A stretch of 64,000 nucleotides of DNA from an uncultured Bacteroides sp. (GTDB lineage: Bacteria > Bacteroidota > Bacteroidia > Bacteroidales > Bacteroidaceae): assembly GCA_949289265.1 (NCBI GenBank), contig CASENE010000058.1, forward strand, positions 121,681 to 185,680, read 5' to 3'. The position numbers were made by a program, and so were the translations under genes. The notes under the pieces were generated by a model. It searched no databases and was not told the DNA's origin. It saw only the letters and a list, made by a program, of their open reading frames with translations. This document shows positions 7,885 to 16,721 of the stretch, in pieces (the stretch's first letter is position 1; every line of letters begins with the position of its first letter).

Positions 7885-10800
7885 TCAGCGGTTGTCAATC
7901 TCCTTCAGCAACTCTTCCACGGCTGCTTTCAGTTGCGTGTCTTCACCCTTGACGATGGTTTCGGGCGAGTTGGCCACCTTGATGTCCGGTTCCAGCTGCG
8001 TGTTCTCCAGGTAGCTGCCGTCGGGCAGTCGGTAGCCCACGATGGGAATGCCGAACACGAGCGACGGGTCTTGCAATGTTTCCCACGACACGCTGGTCAT
8101 GGTGCCCGGCACGGGCATGCCCACAATCTTGCCCAGACCTTGATGCTGGTAGACCCACGGCGTGCCGTGCGCGTTGGAGTAGTTGGCCTCGCAGGTCAGC
8201 ATGATGGAGGGCTTGTTCCAGCGGCGGCTGGGCATGTCGCAGGCTTCGCGGCCACGGATGACCTGGGTGAAGTATTTCTTGCCGCTGAACAGCACTTCGA
8301 TGTCCTCGTGCAGGCGGCCTCCGCCATTAAAGCGGGTGTCGATGACGATGCCCTCGCACTGGTTATACTTGCCCAGGATGTCAGAATAGACGTTGCGGAA
8401 ACTGCCGTCGTCCATAGACTCGATATGCACGTAGCCCAGGCGACCGTCAGACCATCTTTCCACATCGGCTGCACGCTGCTTCACCCAGCGTCTGTACAAC
8501 AAGTCGCTGTAGGCACCCTGGCTGACGGGGATGACCACCTCGTCCCACCGCTGGCCCGATTGCGGGTCGTAGAACGATATCAATGTCTTGCGTCCGGCCT
8601 TGTCGTTGAGCAGGAGGCTGTAGTCGGCTTCGGGCGTGATGGCCATGCCGTCTATCTTCTCCACGACGAGGCCGGCCTTGGCTTTCGATGAAGCTTTGTC
8701 GAAGGGACCTTTCTCCAGCACTTCGGCGATGCGGAGGCCTTGTCCGTCGTAGTCCCAGTCGAACAGAAGGCCCAGTTGCGCCGTGCGTTCGCCGGATTGG
8801 GAGACGTAATAGCGGCCTCCGGTGTGCGACACGTTCAGTTCGCCCAGCCATTCGCTCAGCAGTTCTGCAAAGTCGTGGTTGTTGTTGATGTGGGGCAGGA
8901 ACTTGCGGTAGGCTTGGGTCATGGCCTCCCAGTCGACGCCGTGCATGCGGGCGTTGTAGAAGCGCAGTTTCTCTTGCTTATACACGTGGTCGAACATGTA
9001 GGCGCGTTCGGCGGCGAGGTCCATCTTCACTGTGGCCCGGTAGGTGACGGGCTTGAGCGCATCGCTGCCCATGTCCATCTTTTGCATGCTGCGTCCGCTC
9101 AGCAGGAAGAGGTTCTTGCCGTCCTTGTCCATTTCCAGCGATGCCCATCCGCCGCTCAGTTCGTGCAGCAGTTGGGTCTCTTTCTTGCGCAGGTTCATCT
9201 TCCAGAGGGCCAGCCCGGCTTCGTAGGCCGCGATGTAGTAAAGGCTCTCTCCGTCGGGCGAAAGGATGGCGCTGCCCATGTCCGACGAGTTGGGCGTGAG
9301 GCGCACAATGCGGTCTTCCAGGCCTTCCGTTTCCACCACGATAGGTTTCGCTGTTTCATCCTTGTCCGTATCGGCGTCTTTCTTCTTGCCCTTCTTCCCT
9401 TTGCCGGCATCTTTGTCTTCTTTCTGCTGTTCTTTCTCCAGTTCTTTGCGCAGTTCGTAGTCTTCCTTGCTGAGGCAGTATTTGTCGTAGGCGTCTTGGT
9501 TGAGGAAGACCATCAGCGCGTCGTATTGCGAGCCCCACGAAGCATGGGCGCGCATGCCGTAGCGTTCGGAGGTGAACAGGATGGCGTTGCCGTCCATCAC
9601 GAAACGTGGCTCTCCGCTCATGTAGCCGCTTTGGGTCAGGTTGATGATGGGTTGTCCGCCGGCAGCGCTCACCAGGCCGATGTCGCTATAGGGGTCGTGG
9701 CGGTTGCCGATGAACTCCAGGGCGAACCACTTGCCGTCGGGCGACCAACAGTAGCTGAAGCCGCCGCTGGTGCTGTACCAGGTGGAGCCGTCGGTAATCT
9801 GGCGCACCTGCCGGGTGGCGAGGTTCAGCACCATCAGGCGGTTGCGGCCCTCGATGAAGGCCAGCTCCTTGCCGTCGGGCGAGAATTGCGGGTAGGCACG
9901 TTCCACGGTGTCCGAGGGAAGGAGGGCTTCTTCGGTCAGCATGGTGGCGTTGGGAAAGTTCGGGTCGTCCGGGCGGGATATCCGAGTCTGGTAGAGTTGC
10001 CAGTTGCCGTTGCGTTCGCTGGCATAGGCCAGGGTGCGGTTATCCGCGCCAAAGGTCAGGCCCTTTTCTGCCTCGGGCGTATGGGTGATTTGCTTGGTAG
10101 TGCCGTATTCCACCGAAGTGACAAACACGTCGCCGCGCACCACGAAGGCCACTTGCTTGCCGTCGGGCGACACGGCGGCCGACGTGGCGCCGCTCGTATA
10201 GTTCAGGGTGGCCAGCTGCGGGGCATCGTCGCGCACCAGGTCTATGCTGACTTTCCGGGGCTGGCCATTGGCGGGCTGGGTGTAGATTTCGCCGTCGTAC
10301 GTATAGCACAAAGTCCCGTCGGAAGCTGCCGAGAGAAAGCGGACGGGATGCGTCTGGAAGTGGGTGACGGCGGTTACCTCTTGCGGCCGGTCGACGGGGA
10401 AAGCGTAGACGTTGAACGAGCCGCCGTTTCGTTCGCTCAGGAAGTAGAGCGTCCGTCCGTCGGCCGAAAGCACCGGGTTGCGGTCTTCGCCATCGCGGGC
10501 CGTGAGGTTGGTATGCTGGCCGGTTTCTGTGTCATACATCCAGATGTCGCGGGTGATGGAGGACGTGTGATGCTTGCGCCATTCGTCTTCAAAACCTTTG
10601 CGGTCTTGGTAGTACAGGTATCGGCCCGTGGCGTCGAAGGCGACGGCTTCGGCAGGCGTGCCCAACACTTGCTCCGTGCGGCCGCCCTCGACGGGCACCC
10701 GATACAGCTCGGTCATGGCCGAGGTGGGGAAGAGGGCGCTGCTGGCCGGGTCTTGGATGGAGGCCGTGAAGAGCACGTAACGGCCGTCTGGCGTGAAGGC

Positions 10801-11136
10801 AGTGGGCAGTTCGGCGCTGGAGTTCGTGGTGAGCCGTCGGGCCGGGCCGCCTTGGGCGGGCATCACGAAGATGTCGGAGCCGCCGTTGCGGTCGCTGGCA
10901 AAGGCAATCTGTTGCCCGTCCGGCGACCAGACGGGGCGGCAGTCGTAAGCATCTTGCGTGGTCAGCTGGATGGCACGGCCGCCTTGGGCGGCCACTCGGT
11001 AGATGTCTCCCTTGTAACAGAAGACGATGCTTTGTCCGTCGGGCGAGATGCGCACGTCGCGCAGCCACAGCGGGGCGCCGGCCTCGGCGGCAAGGGCTGC
11101 CAGGGCGAGGGCGCAACAAGTGATGAGTCGTTTCAT
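7885..11136 (-). CDS. Tricorn-like S41 family serine peptidase, exported
   Basis: The 1083-residue protein has the layout of Tricorn peptidases: an N-terminal signal peptide (MKRLITCCALALAALAAEAG), two WD/beta-propeller blocks full of SPDG repeats (about 25-650), a helical linker, a PDZ domain (about 780-860) and a C-terminal S41 tail-peptidase fold. Catalytic residues known from archaeal Tricorn have clear counterparts: Ser770-His771 (VSHTGG), Ser987 in ANYSNAHGTP and Glu1044 in LENTQLEPD. A Lys/Asp-rich insert (KKGKKKDADTDKDE) interrupts the propeller region. The frame stays open farther upstream, but the signal peptide fixes the ATG at 11136. It is predicted to cut peptides in the periplasm. 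It lies 50 bp behind the TerB/DnaJ gene and has no own promoter box, so the two are probably cotranscribed. Confidence 0.9.
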   Translation of the reverse strand: MKRLITCCALALAALAAEAGAPLWLRDVRISPDGQSIVFCYKGDIYRVAAQGGRAIQLTTQDAYDCRPVWSPDGQQIAFASDRNGGSDIFVMPAQGGPARRLTTNSSAELPTAFTPDGRYVLFTASIQDPASSALFPTSAMTELYRVPVEGGRTEQVLGTPAEAVAFDATGRYLYYQDRKGFEDEWRKHHTSSITRDIWMYDTETGQHTNLTARDGEDRNPVLSADGRTLYFLSERNGGSFNVYAFPVDRPQEVTAVTHFQTHPVRFLSAASDGTLCYTYDGEIYTQPANGQPRKVSIDLVRDDAPQLATLNYTSGATSAAVSPDGKQVAFVVRGDVFVTSVEYGTTKQITHTPEAEKGLTFGADNRTLAYASERNGNWQLYQTRISRPDDPNFPNATMLTEEALLPSDTVERAYPQFSPDGKELAFIEGRNRLMVLNLATRQVRQITDGSTWYSTSGGFSYCWSPDGKWFALEFIGNRHDPYSDIGLVSAAGGQPIINLTQSGYMSGEPRFVMDGNAILFTSERYGMRAHASWGSQYDALMVFLNQDAYDKYCLSKEDYELRKELEKEQQKEDKDAGKGKKGKKKDADTDKDETAKPIVVETEGLEDRIVRLTPNSSDMGSAILSPDGESLYYIAAYEAGLALWKMNLRKKETQLLHELSGGWASLEMDKDGKNLFLLSGRSMQKMDMGSDALKPVTYRATVKMDLAAERAYMFDHVYKQEKLRFYNARMHGVDWEAMTQAYRKFLPHINNNHDFAELLSEWLGELNVSHTGGRYYVSQSGERTAQLGLLFDWDYDGQGLRIAEVLEKGPFDKASSKAKAGLVVEKIDGMAITPEADYSLLLNDKAGRKTLISFYDPQSGQRWDEVVIPVSQGAYSDLLYRRWVKQRAADVERWSDGRLGYVHIESMDDGSFRNVYSDILGKYNQCEGIVIDTRFNGGGRLHEDIEVLFSGKKYFTQVIRGREACDMPSRRWNKPSIMLTCEANYSNAHGTPWVYQHQGLGKIVGMPVPGTMTSVSWETLQDPSLVFGIPIVGYRLPDGSYLENTQLEPDIKVANSPETIVKGEDTQLKAAVEELLKEIDNR

Positions 11137-11186
11137 TGATATAACTGTGTATGGATAAATAATGCGATGCGAAGGGGGGCGCGGCC

Positions 11187-11963
11187 TTACTTCATTCCCC
11201 GGGCTTTGTAGATGCGCTCTTTGGCGTTGTTGATTTCCTGGAATTTCTCTTCGGCGGCCTTGCGGACGTCTTCGCCCAGCGTAGCCACGCGGTCGGGATG
11301 GTGCTTGAGGGCCAGGCGGCGGTAGGCGGTGCGCACTTCCTGGTCCGTAGCGTCGGGTGATATTTCCAACACTTTGTAGGCGTCTTCCAGCGAGTGGCCC
11401 TTCAGGCACAGCATGGATTCGGCTTCGCGTGCGGACAGGCCCATGTAGACGGCCACTTCTTTCAAGGCTTCCACTTCCTCGGGGCTGACATGCCCGTCGC
11501 TCTTGGCTATCTCGGCCAGGAAGCTGAGCAGTTGCAGGCGTTCTTCCTGCGAAAGGTTGGCGGCAATCTGTGCGCCACAGTCGCGGATGGTGTTGCGGAA
11601 GGCGGCGGGATTCTGCCTGTCCATGCGTTTCCGCTCTTCAAACAGATTGAGCAATATTTGCTGTCCCTCGTCCACCGCCTGCTCTCCGAAGTTGTGGCGC
11701 AAGAAGCGGCGCACGTACTCCATCTCGCTGTGCATGATGCGCCCGTCGGCGCGGATGATGTACGACGCCATCACCAGCATCGAGAAGAGAAAGCTGTTGC
11801 GTTGTCCCGTATAAGCGTTGTCGTCCGGCATGCCGAAGCTGCCGCCGTTGTCCGGTTTCGTACTGTTCTCGAACAAGGCGCCCAGGGCAAAACCAGCCAG
11901 CGCGCCCAGCGGCCCGCCTGCCATGAATCCCAGGATGCCTCCAATCCATTTTCCTGCTCCCAT
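11187..11963 (-). CDS. TerB/DnaJ domain protein (DjlA-like)
   Basis: The 258-residue protein starts with a Gly-rich hydrophobic segment (WIGGILGFMAGGPLGALAGFALG, about 5-28), which is a probable membrane anchor. A TerB-like helical domain follows (about 55-180), and a C-terminal J domain (about 190-258) carries the diagnostic HPD in LKHHPDRV. The architecture matches DjlA co-chaperones that recruit DnaK to the membrane. The start at 11963 is preceded by TACCTTTG at 11995-12002. It is the first gene of a two-gene unit with the Tricorn-like protease, suggesting a shared role in envelope proteostasis (inference). Confidence 0.88.
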   Translation of the reverse strand: MGAGKWIGGILGFMAGGPLGALAGFALGALFENSTKPDNGGSFGMPDDNAYTGQRNSFLFSMLVMASYIIRADGRIMHSEMEYVRRFLRHNFGEQAVDEGQQILLNLFEERKRMDRQNPAAFRNTIRDCGAQIAANLSQEERLQLLSFLAEIAKSDGHVSPEEVEALKEVAVYMGLSAREAESMLCLKGHSLEDAYKVLEISPDATDQEVRTAYRRLALKHHPDRVATLGEDVRKAAEEKFQEINNAKERIYKARGMK

Positions 11964-11994
11964 AGGTATTTCTGTCTTTTTGATTCAATCCCGA

Positions 11995-12002
11995 CAAAGG
12001 TA
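11995..12002 (-). promoter_or_regulatory. -7 promoter box of the TerB/DnaJ - protease unit
   Basis: The minus strand reads TACCTTTG, a full match to TAnnTTTG, 32 bases ahead of the start codon at 11963. Confidence 0.6.
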
Positions 12003-12101
12003 CGCAACTTTTGCGACATACCGATGTCCTTAGGCCGAAAAACCGGGCCATGGACGCTCTTTTTATGGGCACAATAGCCCCCCAAACCAGGCGTCCTATC
12101 T

Positions 12102-12188
12102 CCCGCTCGGTGGGACAGTACTTCCCGCTCGCTGGGACTATAGTCCCCGCTTGGTAGAAGTATAGTCCCGGCAAGCAGGAAATAGGAC
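12102..12188. repeat. Tandem dyad array C, 22-bp period
   Basis: CCCGCT recurs at 12102, 12124 and 12146, 22 bp apart, with a fourth, diverged unit near 12167. One unit contains the perfect palindrome GGGACTATAGTCCC. It belongs to the same GGsryTATArysCC group as the arrays near 18.6, 36.4, 45.0 and 59.2 kb. It lies between the TerB/DnaJ promoter and the end of the acetyltransferase gene. Confidence 0.85.
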
Positions 12189-12224
12189 GCTGGTAAATGC
12201 TTGATAGAGAGCTGTCTGTCCGGC

Positions 12225-12785
12225 CTATATGTGCTTGATGACGCGCGCAGGCACGCCGCCCACCACCGTGTCCGCCGGCACGTCCTTGGCGACTACGGCT
12301 CCGGCGGCCACCACGGCATTGTCGCCGATGGTCACCCCCGGCAGGATGGTGGCGTTCGAGCCTACCCAGACGCCGCGGCCCAGGGTGATGGGCGCGGGAT
12401 AGGTGTTGGGGCGGTCGTCGGGCGCAAGGCCGTGGTTCAGCGTAGCAAATACGACGTTGTGGCCTATCTGGCAGCCGTCGCCCAGATGCACGCCGCCGTG
12501 GTCCTGGAAGTGGCAGCAGGCGTTGATGAATACCCCCTCGCCCACGTGGATGTTTTTGCCGAAGTCGGTGTAAAAGGGCGGGAAGACGCGCAAAGTGGAG
12601 GGCACGGGGCGGCCGAACAATTCCGTGAGGAGGGCGCGCACCTCGTCGGGCGTGTGATAGGCGGCGTTCAGCCGGAAGGTGAGGCGGCGCGCCTCGTTGC
12701 TCATGTCGTCCATGAAGCGGTGGATATCGTCGCCCTTGAGGGCCTGTCCGCTCTTCACATAGCAGAGAAATTCGTCGAGTGTCAT
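12225..12785 (-). CDS. Left-handed beta-helix sugar O-acetyltransferase (maltose/galactoside acetyltransferase type)
   Basis: The 186-residue protein has the LacA/Maa layout: a short helical N-terminus (MTLDEFLCYVKSG, MDDMSNEAR) and hexapeptide repeats (HVGEGVFINACCHFQDHG, IGHNVVFATLNHGL, ITLGRGVWVGSNATILPGV, IGDNAVVAAGAVV). The motif NHG in the loop before the last coils fits the acetyl-CoA-dependent active-site histidine of the family. Acceptor sugar is unknown. The start at 12785 is chosen because the -7 box at 12823-12830 lies upstream of it, while the longer frame would begin upstream of the promoter. It is monocistronic as far as can be seen. Confidence 0.88.
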   Translation of the reverse strand: MTLDEFLCYVKSGQALKGDDIHRFMDDMSNEARRLTFRLNAAYHTPDEVRALLTELFGRPVPSTLRVFPPFYTDFGKNIHVGEGVFINACCHFQDHGGVHLGDGCQIGHNVVFATLNHGLAPDDRPNTYPAPITLGRGVWVGSNATILPGVTIGDNAVVAAGAVVAKDVPADTVVGGVPARVIKHI

Positions 12786-12822
12786 AGTCGTATTGTTATT
12801 GGTTCCGATGGTTATGCGGGCG

Positions 12823-12830
12823 CAAAGATA
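12823..12830 (-). promoter_or_regulatory. -7 promoter box of the acetyltransferase gene
   Basis: TATCTTTG on the minus strand, 37 bases upstream of the ATG at 12785. A short inverted repeat CGGTAA...TTACCG lies just beyond it and may be an operator or the end of the upstream sialidase transcript. Confidence 0.6.
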
Positions 12831-12898
12831 GGCAAAGCCGCCCGGCGGGTCGGTAACGGAATTACCGTTTCTTGTACCCAAACTCCTGCCGGGGCGGC

Positions 12899-14539
12899 CT
12901 ATTTTACCAAGTCGCGCAGCCGGATGGCCTGAAACGTCATGTGTGCCGTGCTGCTTTCATACAGGATGCCCACCGTCTCGGGGTCGATGAGCGTCAGACA
13001 GCTGTAGCCCCAGCCCTCGTCCTCGTCCAGCAGCAACTGGCACGTGTCGGGCCACGTCAGGCCCCCGTCCAGGCTGGCCTTCAGGGTGATGTGGTGCCGT
13101 CCCCGCGTCGTGTTGGGATTGGAGAAGAGCAGGAGGTCGCGTCCCAGCGCGTTCTCGTGGGCGGGAACATGCAGCAGGCTGGCCATGCACACCGGCTCCG
13201 GCAGGGCTTGGCGCGACGACGGGTGCTCTTCCCACGTGCGCCCCAGGTCGCGGGTGACGGCCACGGCGCGGCTGCCCCCGCGGTTATCGCGCATGTTCAG
13301 CATCAGCACGCCGGGCGACGTCTCGGCCACTTGCGCCTCGGTAGTGTTGCTCCGCGCGGGGCTGTGCGACTGCCACGTCTGTCCGCCGTCGCGGCTATAC
13401 ATGATGGCAGCGTGGGGCACACGGGCCGAGTCCAGATACTGTATGGGGAAGACCAGCGTGCCGTCTTGCATCGCGATGCCCCGCCCCGGGCCTTGCAACA
13501 AAAGGTGCCAGGAGGGGTGCTTCACTTGCCGGGTGACGTTGACGGGCGCCGACCAGGTCCGTCCGTCGTCCGTGCTCTTGGCCAACACCAGCTGTCCGGT
13601 CTCGTGGCTCCCCATGCCCGGGCGCGAGCTGTGCCAGGCGCGCTGGTTGCCGAAGCCGTGCGACCACAGGGCCGCTATCCACACCGTGCCCGTCCGCTCG
13701 TCCCACAGGATGCAAGGATCGCCCACGCCCTTTTGCGCCGGAGGCAGGCTGCCGGTGTCTTTGAAGCTGAGCGGGATGCGCATCTTCTCCCACGTGCGTC
13801 CCCCGTCCGTGCTCCGGCTGAGGCCGATGTCGATGTCCTCCTGCAGGTCGACGGAACTGTTGCGGCGCACGTCGTACACCGCCAGCAGGGTGCCGCTGCT
13901 GGTCGTGACGAGGCCGGGGATGCGGTAGGCGGCCACGCCGTCGTCGCCCGCATGGCGCACGCCCACGCCCATGCGGTGGACGATGCCGGTGTCCGAGGCC
14001 AGTTGCAGCGGGGCTTCATGCCCGTCCAGCCGGGCCGAGAGGACGCGCGCCCGGACCTGCGTGTGCAGCGTGGTCTTCGCCGGGTTCATCTCCAAACTGA
14101 CCCAGAAGAAGTTGACGCCGGGAAACAAGGGATAGTCGCACGCCAGCCGGACGGGTTCGCCGGGTCGATGCGAGGCCTTGGCGCACAAGACGGAGTAGGA
14201 GGGATTGGCCTTCAGCGTGCGGCCGGGACGGTTATTCGACAGGTATTTCACCGGGGCGAAACGCCGCTTCTGCTTGTCCTGGGGGGCTTCGGTGCCGCCA
14301 TAGTAGAGCTTGACGGCAGCGATGGAGCCGGGGTCGGTGGCCGAGAGGTCGAGGATGATTTCACTCAGCGTGCGGCTTTCGGCTGCATCGAGGCGGAGGT
14401 AGAACAGGACATTGTCCCGGCGTTCGATGAGCACGGGCACTTGCGTTTCGCGCACGCAGACCGTGTCGGCAGCCCCTGCTGGGAGGGCGGAGAGGGCTGC
14501 GAGGAGCATCAGGAGGATGCCATGGCAGAGAGGTTTCAT
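12899..14539 (-). CDS. Sialidase (GH33) with BNR-associated N-terminal domain, exported
   Basis: The 546-residue enzyme should cleave terminal sialic acids from host glycans. A signal peptide (MKPLCHGILLMLLAALSALPAGA) precedes a beta-sandwich N-terminal domain (about 25-180) common in Bacteroides sialidases. The catalytic propeller starts with YRIPGL (Arg206 of the arginine triad) and contains Asp-boxes of the form SxDxGxTW: STDGGRTW, STDDGRTW, SRDGGQTW, TRDLGRTW and SLDGGLTW. The usual Glu and late Tyr (GWGYSCL region) are present. It lies only 22 bp behind the short-chain dehydrogenase gene with no promoter between them, so it appears to be the last gene of the steroid-enzyme transcript. 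Confidence 0.92.
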   Translation of the reverse strand: MKPLCHGILLMLLAALSALPAGAADTVCVRETQVPVLIERRDNVLFYLRLDAAESRTLSEIILDLSATDPGSIAAVKLYYGGTEAPQDKQKRRFAPVKYLSNNRPGRTLKANPSYSVLCAKASHRPGEPVRLACDYPLFPGVNFFWVSLEMNPAKTTLHTQVRARVLSARLDGHEAPLQLASDTGIVHRMGVGVRHAGDDGVAAYRIPGLVTTSSGTLLAVYDVRRNSSVDLQEDIDIGLSRSTDGGRTWEKMRIPLSFKDTGSLPPAQKGVGDPCILWDERTGTVWIAALWSHGFGNQRAWHSSRPGMGSHETGQLVLAKSTDDGRTWSAPVNVTRQVKHPSWHLLLQGPGRGIAMQDGTLVFPIQYLDSARVPHAAIMYSRDGGQTWQSHSPARSNTTEAQVAETSPGVLMLNMRDNRGGSRAVAVTRDLGRTWEEHPSSRQALPEPVCMASLLHVPAHENALGRDLLLFSNPNTTRGRHHITLKASLDGGLTWPDTCQLLLDEDEGWGYSCLTLIDPETVGILYESSTAHMTFQAIRLRDLVK

Positions 14540-14561
14540 GATGATAGGGAGTTAATGGGTT

Positions 14562-15446
14562 TCAAAGGGGCGGTAGTTGGATGCCCAGGTTGTGCAGGAG
14601 GTCTTCCGTCCGGTCCCACAGCTCCTGCATCTGCGGGTGGTGTGTATATTTTGCGGACAGTGGCTTGACGCGCCCGCTGGCATAGAGGCAGCCCGTATGC
14701 TCGCCCGGCTCCTTGTCCAGCAGCAGGCGGATGGCCGTGTCTGCGCCCTGGCGCGGCGTTCTGATGAAGGGGCGGAAAAAGAGATCGGTCAGCGGGTCGA
14801 ACCACATGTGCATCGTGATGATGTCCGTCGAGACAATGCCGGGGTCGGCCGCGTTCACCGTCACGCCCCGGCCCTGCACGCGCGCGGCCAGACTGAGGGT
14901 GAAGAGCGTCAGCGCCAGCTTTGAGTTGCTGTAGACCGGTATGCGCCAGAAGCCGCCCTTGCGTCCGCGGCGGAAAAACTCAGGGAAGCGCAGGCGCCCC
15001 ACCGCGTACGTACACGACACCATGTTCACAACCCGGCTGCCCGGCCCCAGCAGGGGGAGCAGCTTGCGCGTCAGCAGGTAGGGGCCCACGTAGTTGACGC
15101 TGACCGTGCGCTCCAGGCCGTCTTCGGTGATGTGCAGGCCCGTCTCCATCGTCCCGGCGCAGTTCATCAGCAGGCTCACCAGGCGGCCTTCGCGCACGAG
15201 CTGGTCGGCAAACGCAGCCACGCCCCGCAGGCAGGCCAGGTCCAGCCGGCGCACCTCGATGTCCAGGTCGGGACGCTCGCGCAGCAACATACGGCGCACG
15301 GCTTCGGCCTTCTGGCGGCGGCACGAGGCCATCAGCACGCGATAGCCCGCCTGGGCCACGGCGCGGGTGATTTCCGTACCCATGCCGCCGTCGGCGCCGG
15401 TGATGAGGGCCAGCGGCTTCTCCAATGCAGGCTTAAGACTGGGCAT
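14562..15446 (-). CDS. Short-chain dehydrogenase/reductase (candidate 3-beta-hydroxysteroid dehydrogenase)
   Basis: The 294-residue protein has the classical SDR features: the Rossmann motif TGADGGMG (about residues 16-23), NCAG-type strand (MNCAGTM), and a catalytic YSNSK (Tyr-x-x-x-Lys) preceded by a serine in MVSCTY. Sequence style is that of retinol-dehydrogenase-like SDRs with an extended C-terminus. It overlaps the upstream Old Yellow Enzyme gene by 14 bp, so translation is coupled. In human-gut Bacteroidales a 3-beta-HSDH of the SDR type is encoded beside 5-alpha- and 5-beta-reductases that act on 3-oxo-delta-4 bile acids; the same trio occurs here. The steroid function is inferred from neighbours, while SDR membership is certain. 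Confidence 0.85.
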   Translation of the reverse strand: MPSLKPALEKPLALITGADGGMGTEITRAVAQAGYRVLMASCRRQKAEAVRRMLLRERPDLDIEVRRLDLACLRGVAAFADQLVREGRLVSLLMNCAGTMETGLHITEDGLERTVSVNYVGPYLLTRKLLPLLGPGSRVVNMVSCTYAVGRLRFPEFFRRGRKGGFWRIPVYSNSKLALTLFTLSLAARVQGRGVTVNAADPGIVSTDIITMHMWFDPLTDLFFRPFIRTPRQGADTAIRLLLDKEPGEHTGCLYASGRVKPLSAKYTHHPQMQELWDRTEDLLHNLGIQLPPL

Positions 15447-16677
15447 AGGCGGCTTGTCGTTTTTCCAGTTGTTCGATTTCGCGTTGCAGGCAGGGGGGCA
15501 GCGGCTCGGCCAGGCGCTGGTGGCAAGCCATGTCGAGGCTGTACATGCGCGCGATGCAGTAGTTGCTGTGGCGGCAACCGTTGCGGGCGTCTTCCTCCTG
15601 CTTCATGCGGTTGACAAAGCCCGGTTCGTTGAGCAACGCCCTGCCCATCTGCACGGCCTGGAACCCGTGGCCCAGCACTTCTTCTATCTTGCTGCGCGAC
15701 ACCAGCCCACCTACGTAGACCAGCGGCACACGGAGCTCACGGCGGAAGCGCAGCGCGTCTTCCAGAAAATATGCCTCGCGGAAGGGGACGCCGGGCACCA
15801 TCATCCGCCCCGCCGCGCGCACGCCCCAGCGCAACCACCACGGCTTCATGTAATACGTCATCGAGCGGATAGGCATGTCGCCGCGCATGACATACATCGG
15901 AGCCCGGCTGACGAAGCCGCCGCTCAGCACCAACGCGTGCGCGCCCATGTCCTGGAGCAGGCGGCCCACCTGCAGGCACTCGTCTATTTCCATCCCACCG
16001 CGGAAGCCGTCGCGCATGTTCACCTTGACGAACACGGCCAGGTCGCTGCCTGCGGCCCGGAACACTTCCGTCATCACCTCCTCCAGGAAGCGCATGCGGT
16101 TCTCCAGCGGGCCGCCATAGTCGTCCTTGCGGCGGTTGGTGTACGGCGAAAGGAACTGACTGATGAGATAGCCGTGTCCGGCATGGATTTCCACCGCGTC
16201 GAATCCCGCCTCCCTGGCCAGGCGCACGGCACGGCCAAAGTCTCCGGCCACACCGCGCAGCTCGTCCTTGCGAAGTCCGCGCACGAAGGTAGGCGAATAC
16301 AAATTGAAGCCGCTGCTGGCGCCCACGGGCGTGCAGCCGCAGATGCTGCGGTGGGACATATTCCCGCAATGGCCCAGTTGGATGCTGGCCGCGGCGCCCT
16401 CGCGGTGCACGGCATCAGTCAGCTCCCGCAACCCAGGCACGATGTCGGGGCGCATCCATAGCTGGCGGTCGAACGAGAGGCCGCTGCGACTTACCGCCGC
16501 ATAGGCCACAGTAGTCATGCCCACGCCCCCGGCTGCCACCGAGCGGTGATACTCCAGCAACTCCGCCGAGGGGCGATTGCCCGGGCACATGGACTCGAAG
16601 GCGGCCGAGCGGATGGCGCGGTTGCGCAGCCTCAGCGGGCCGAACTGGACGGGTGTGAATAGCAACTTGTCTTCCAT
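15433..16677 (-). CDS. Old Yellow Enzyme-type NADH:flavin oxidoreductase (candidate steroid 5-beta-reductase)
   Basis: The 414-residue protein is a complete OYE TIM barrel. The FMN/substrate motif HAGHGYLISQFLSPYTNRR is intact, as are the N-terminal FGPLRLRNR segment and the C-terminal YVGG...MGRALL phosphate-binding region. A Cys-rich tail (CRHSNYCIARMYSLDMAC) recalls the Fe-S/Cys region of 2,4-dienoyl-CoA-reductase-like members, but the protein stops before the second flavin domain of the long BaiCD/BaiH type. It reduces an activated C=C bond in family terms. Placed between a 5-alpha-reductase and an SDR, it is a candidate for delta-4-3-ketosteroid 5-beta reduction. The gap to the 5-alpha-reductase gene is 44 bp without a promoter box. 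Confidence 0.85.
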   Translation of the reverse strand: MEDKLLFTPVQFGPLRLRNRAIRSAAFESMCPGNRPSAELLEYHRSVAAGGVGMTTVAYAAVSRSGLSFDRQLWMRPDIVPGLRELTDAVHREGAAASIQLGHCGNMSHRSICGCTPVGASSGFNLYSPTFVRGLRKDELRGVAGDFGRAVRLAREAGFDAVEIHAGHGYLISQFLSPYTNRRKDDYGGPLENRMRFLEEVMTEVFRAAGSDLAVFVKVNMRDGFRGGMEIDECLQVGRLLQDMGAHALVLSGGFVSRAPMYVMRGDMPIRSMTYYMKPWWLRWGVRAAGRMMVPGVPFREAYFLEDALRFRRELRVPLVYVGGLVSRSKIEEVLGHGFQAVQMGRALLNEPGFVNRMKQEEDARNGCRHSNYCIARMYSLDMACHQRLAEPLPPCLQREIEQLEKRQAAYAQS

Positions 16678-16721
16678 ACGGTTTTGTTTTTGGCCGGACG
16701 GCGAGGCGACGGGCAGGCCTG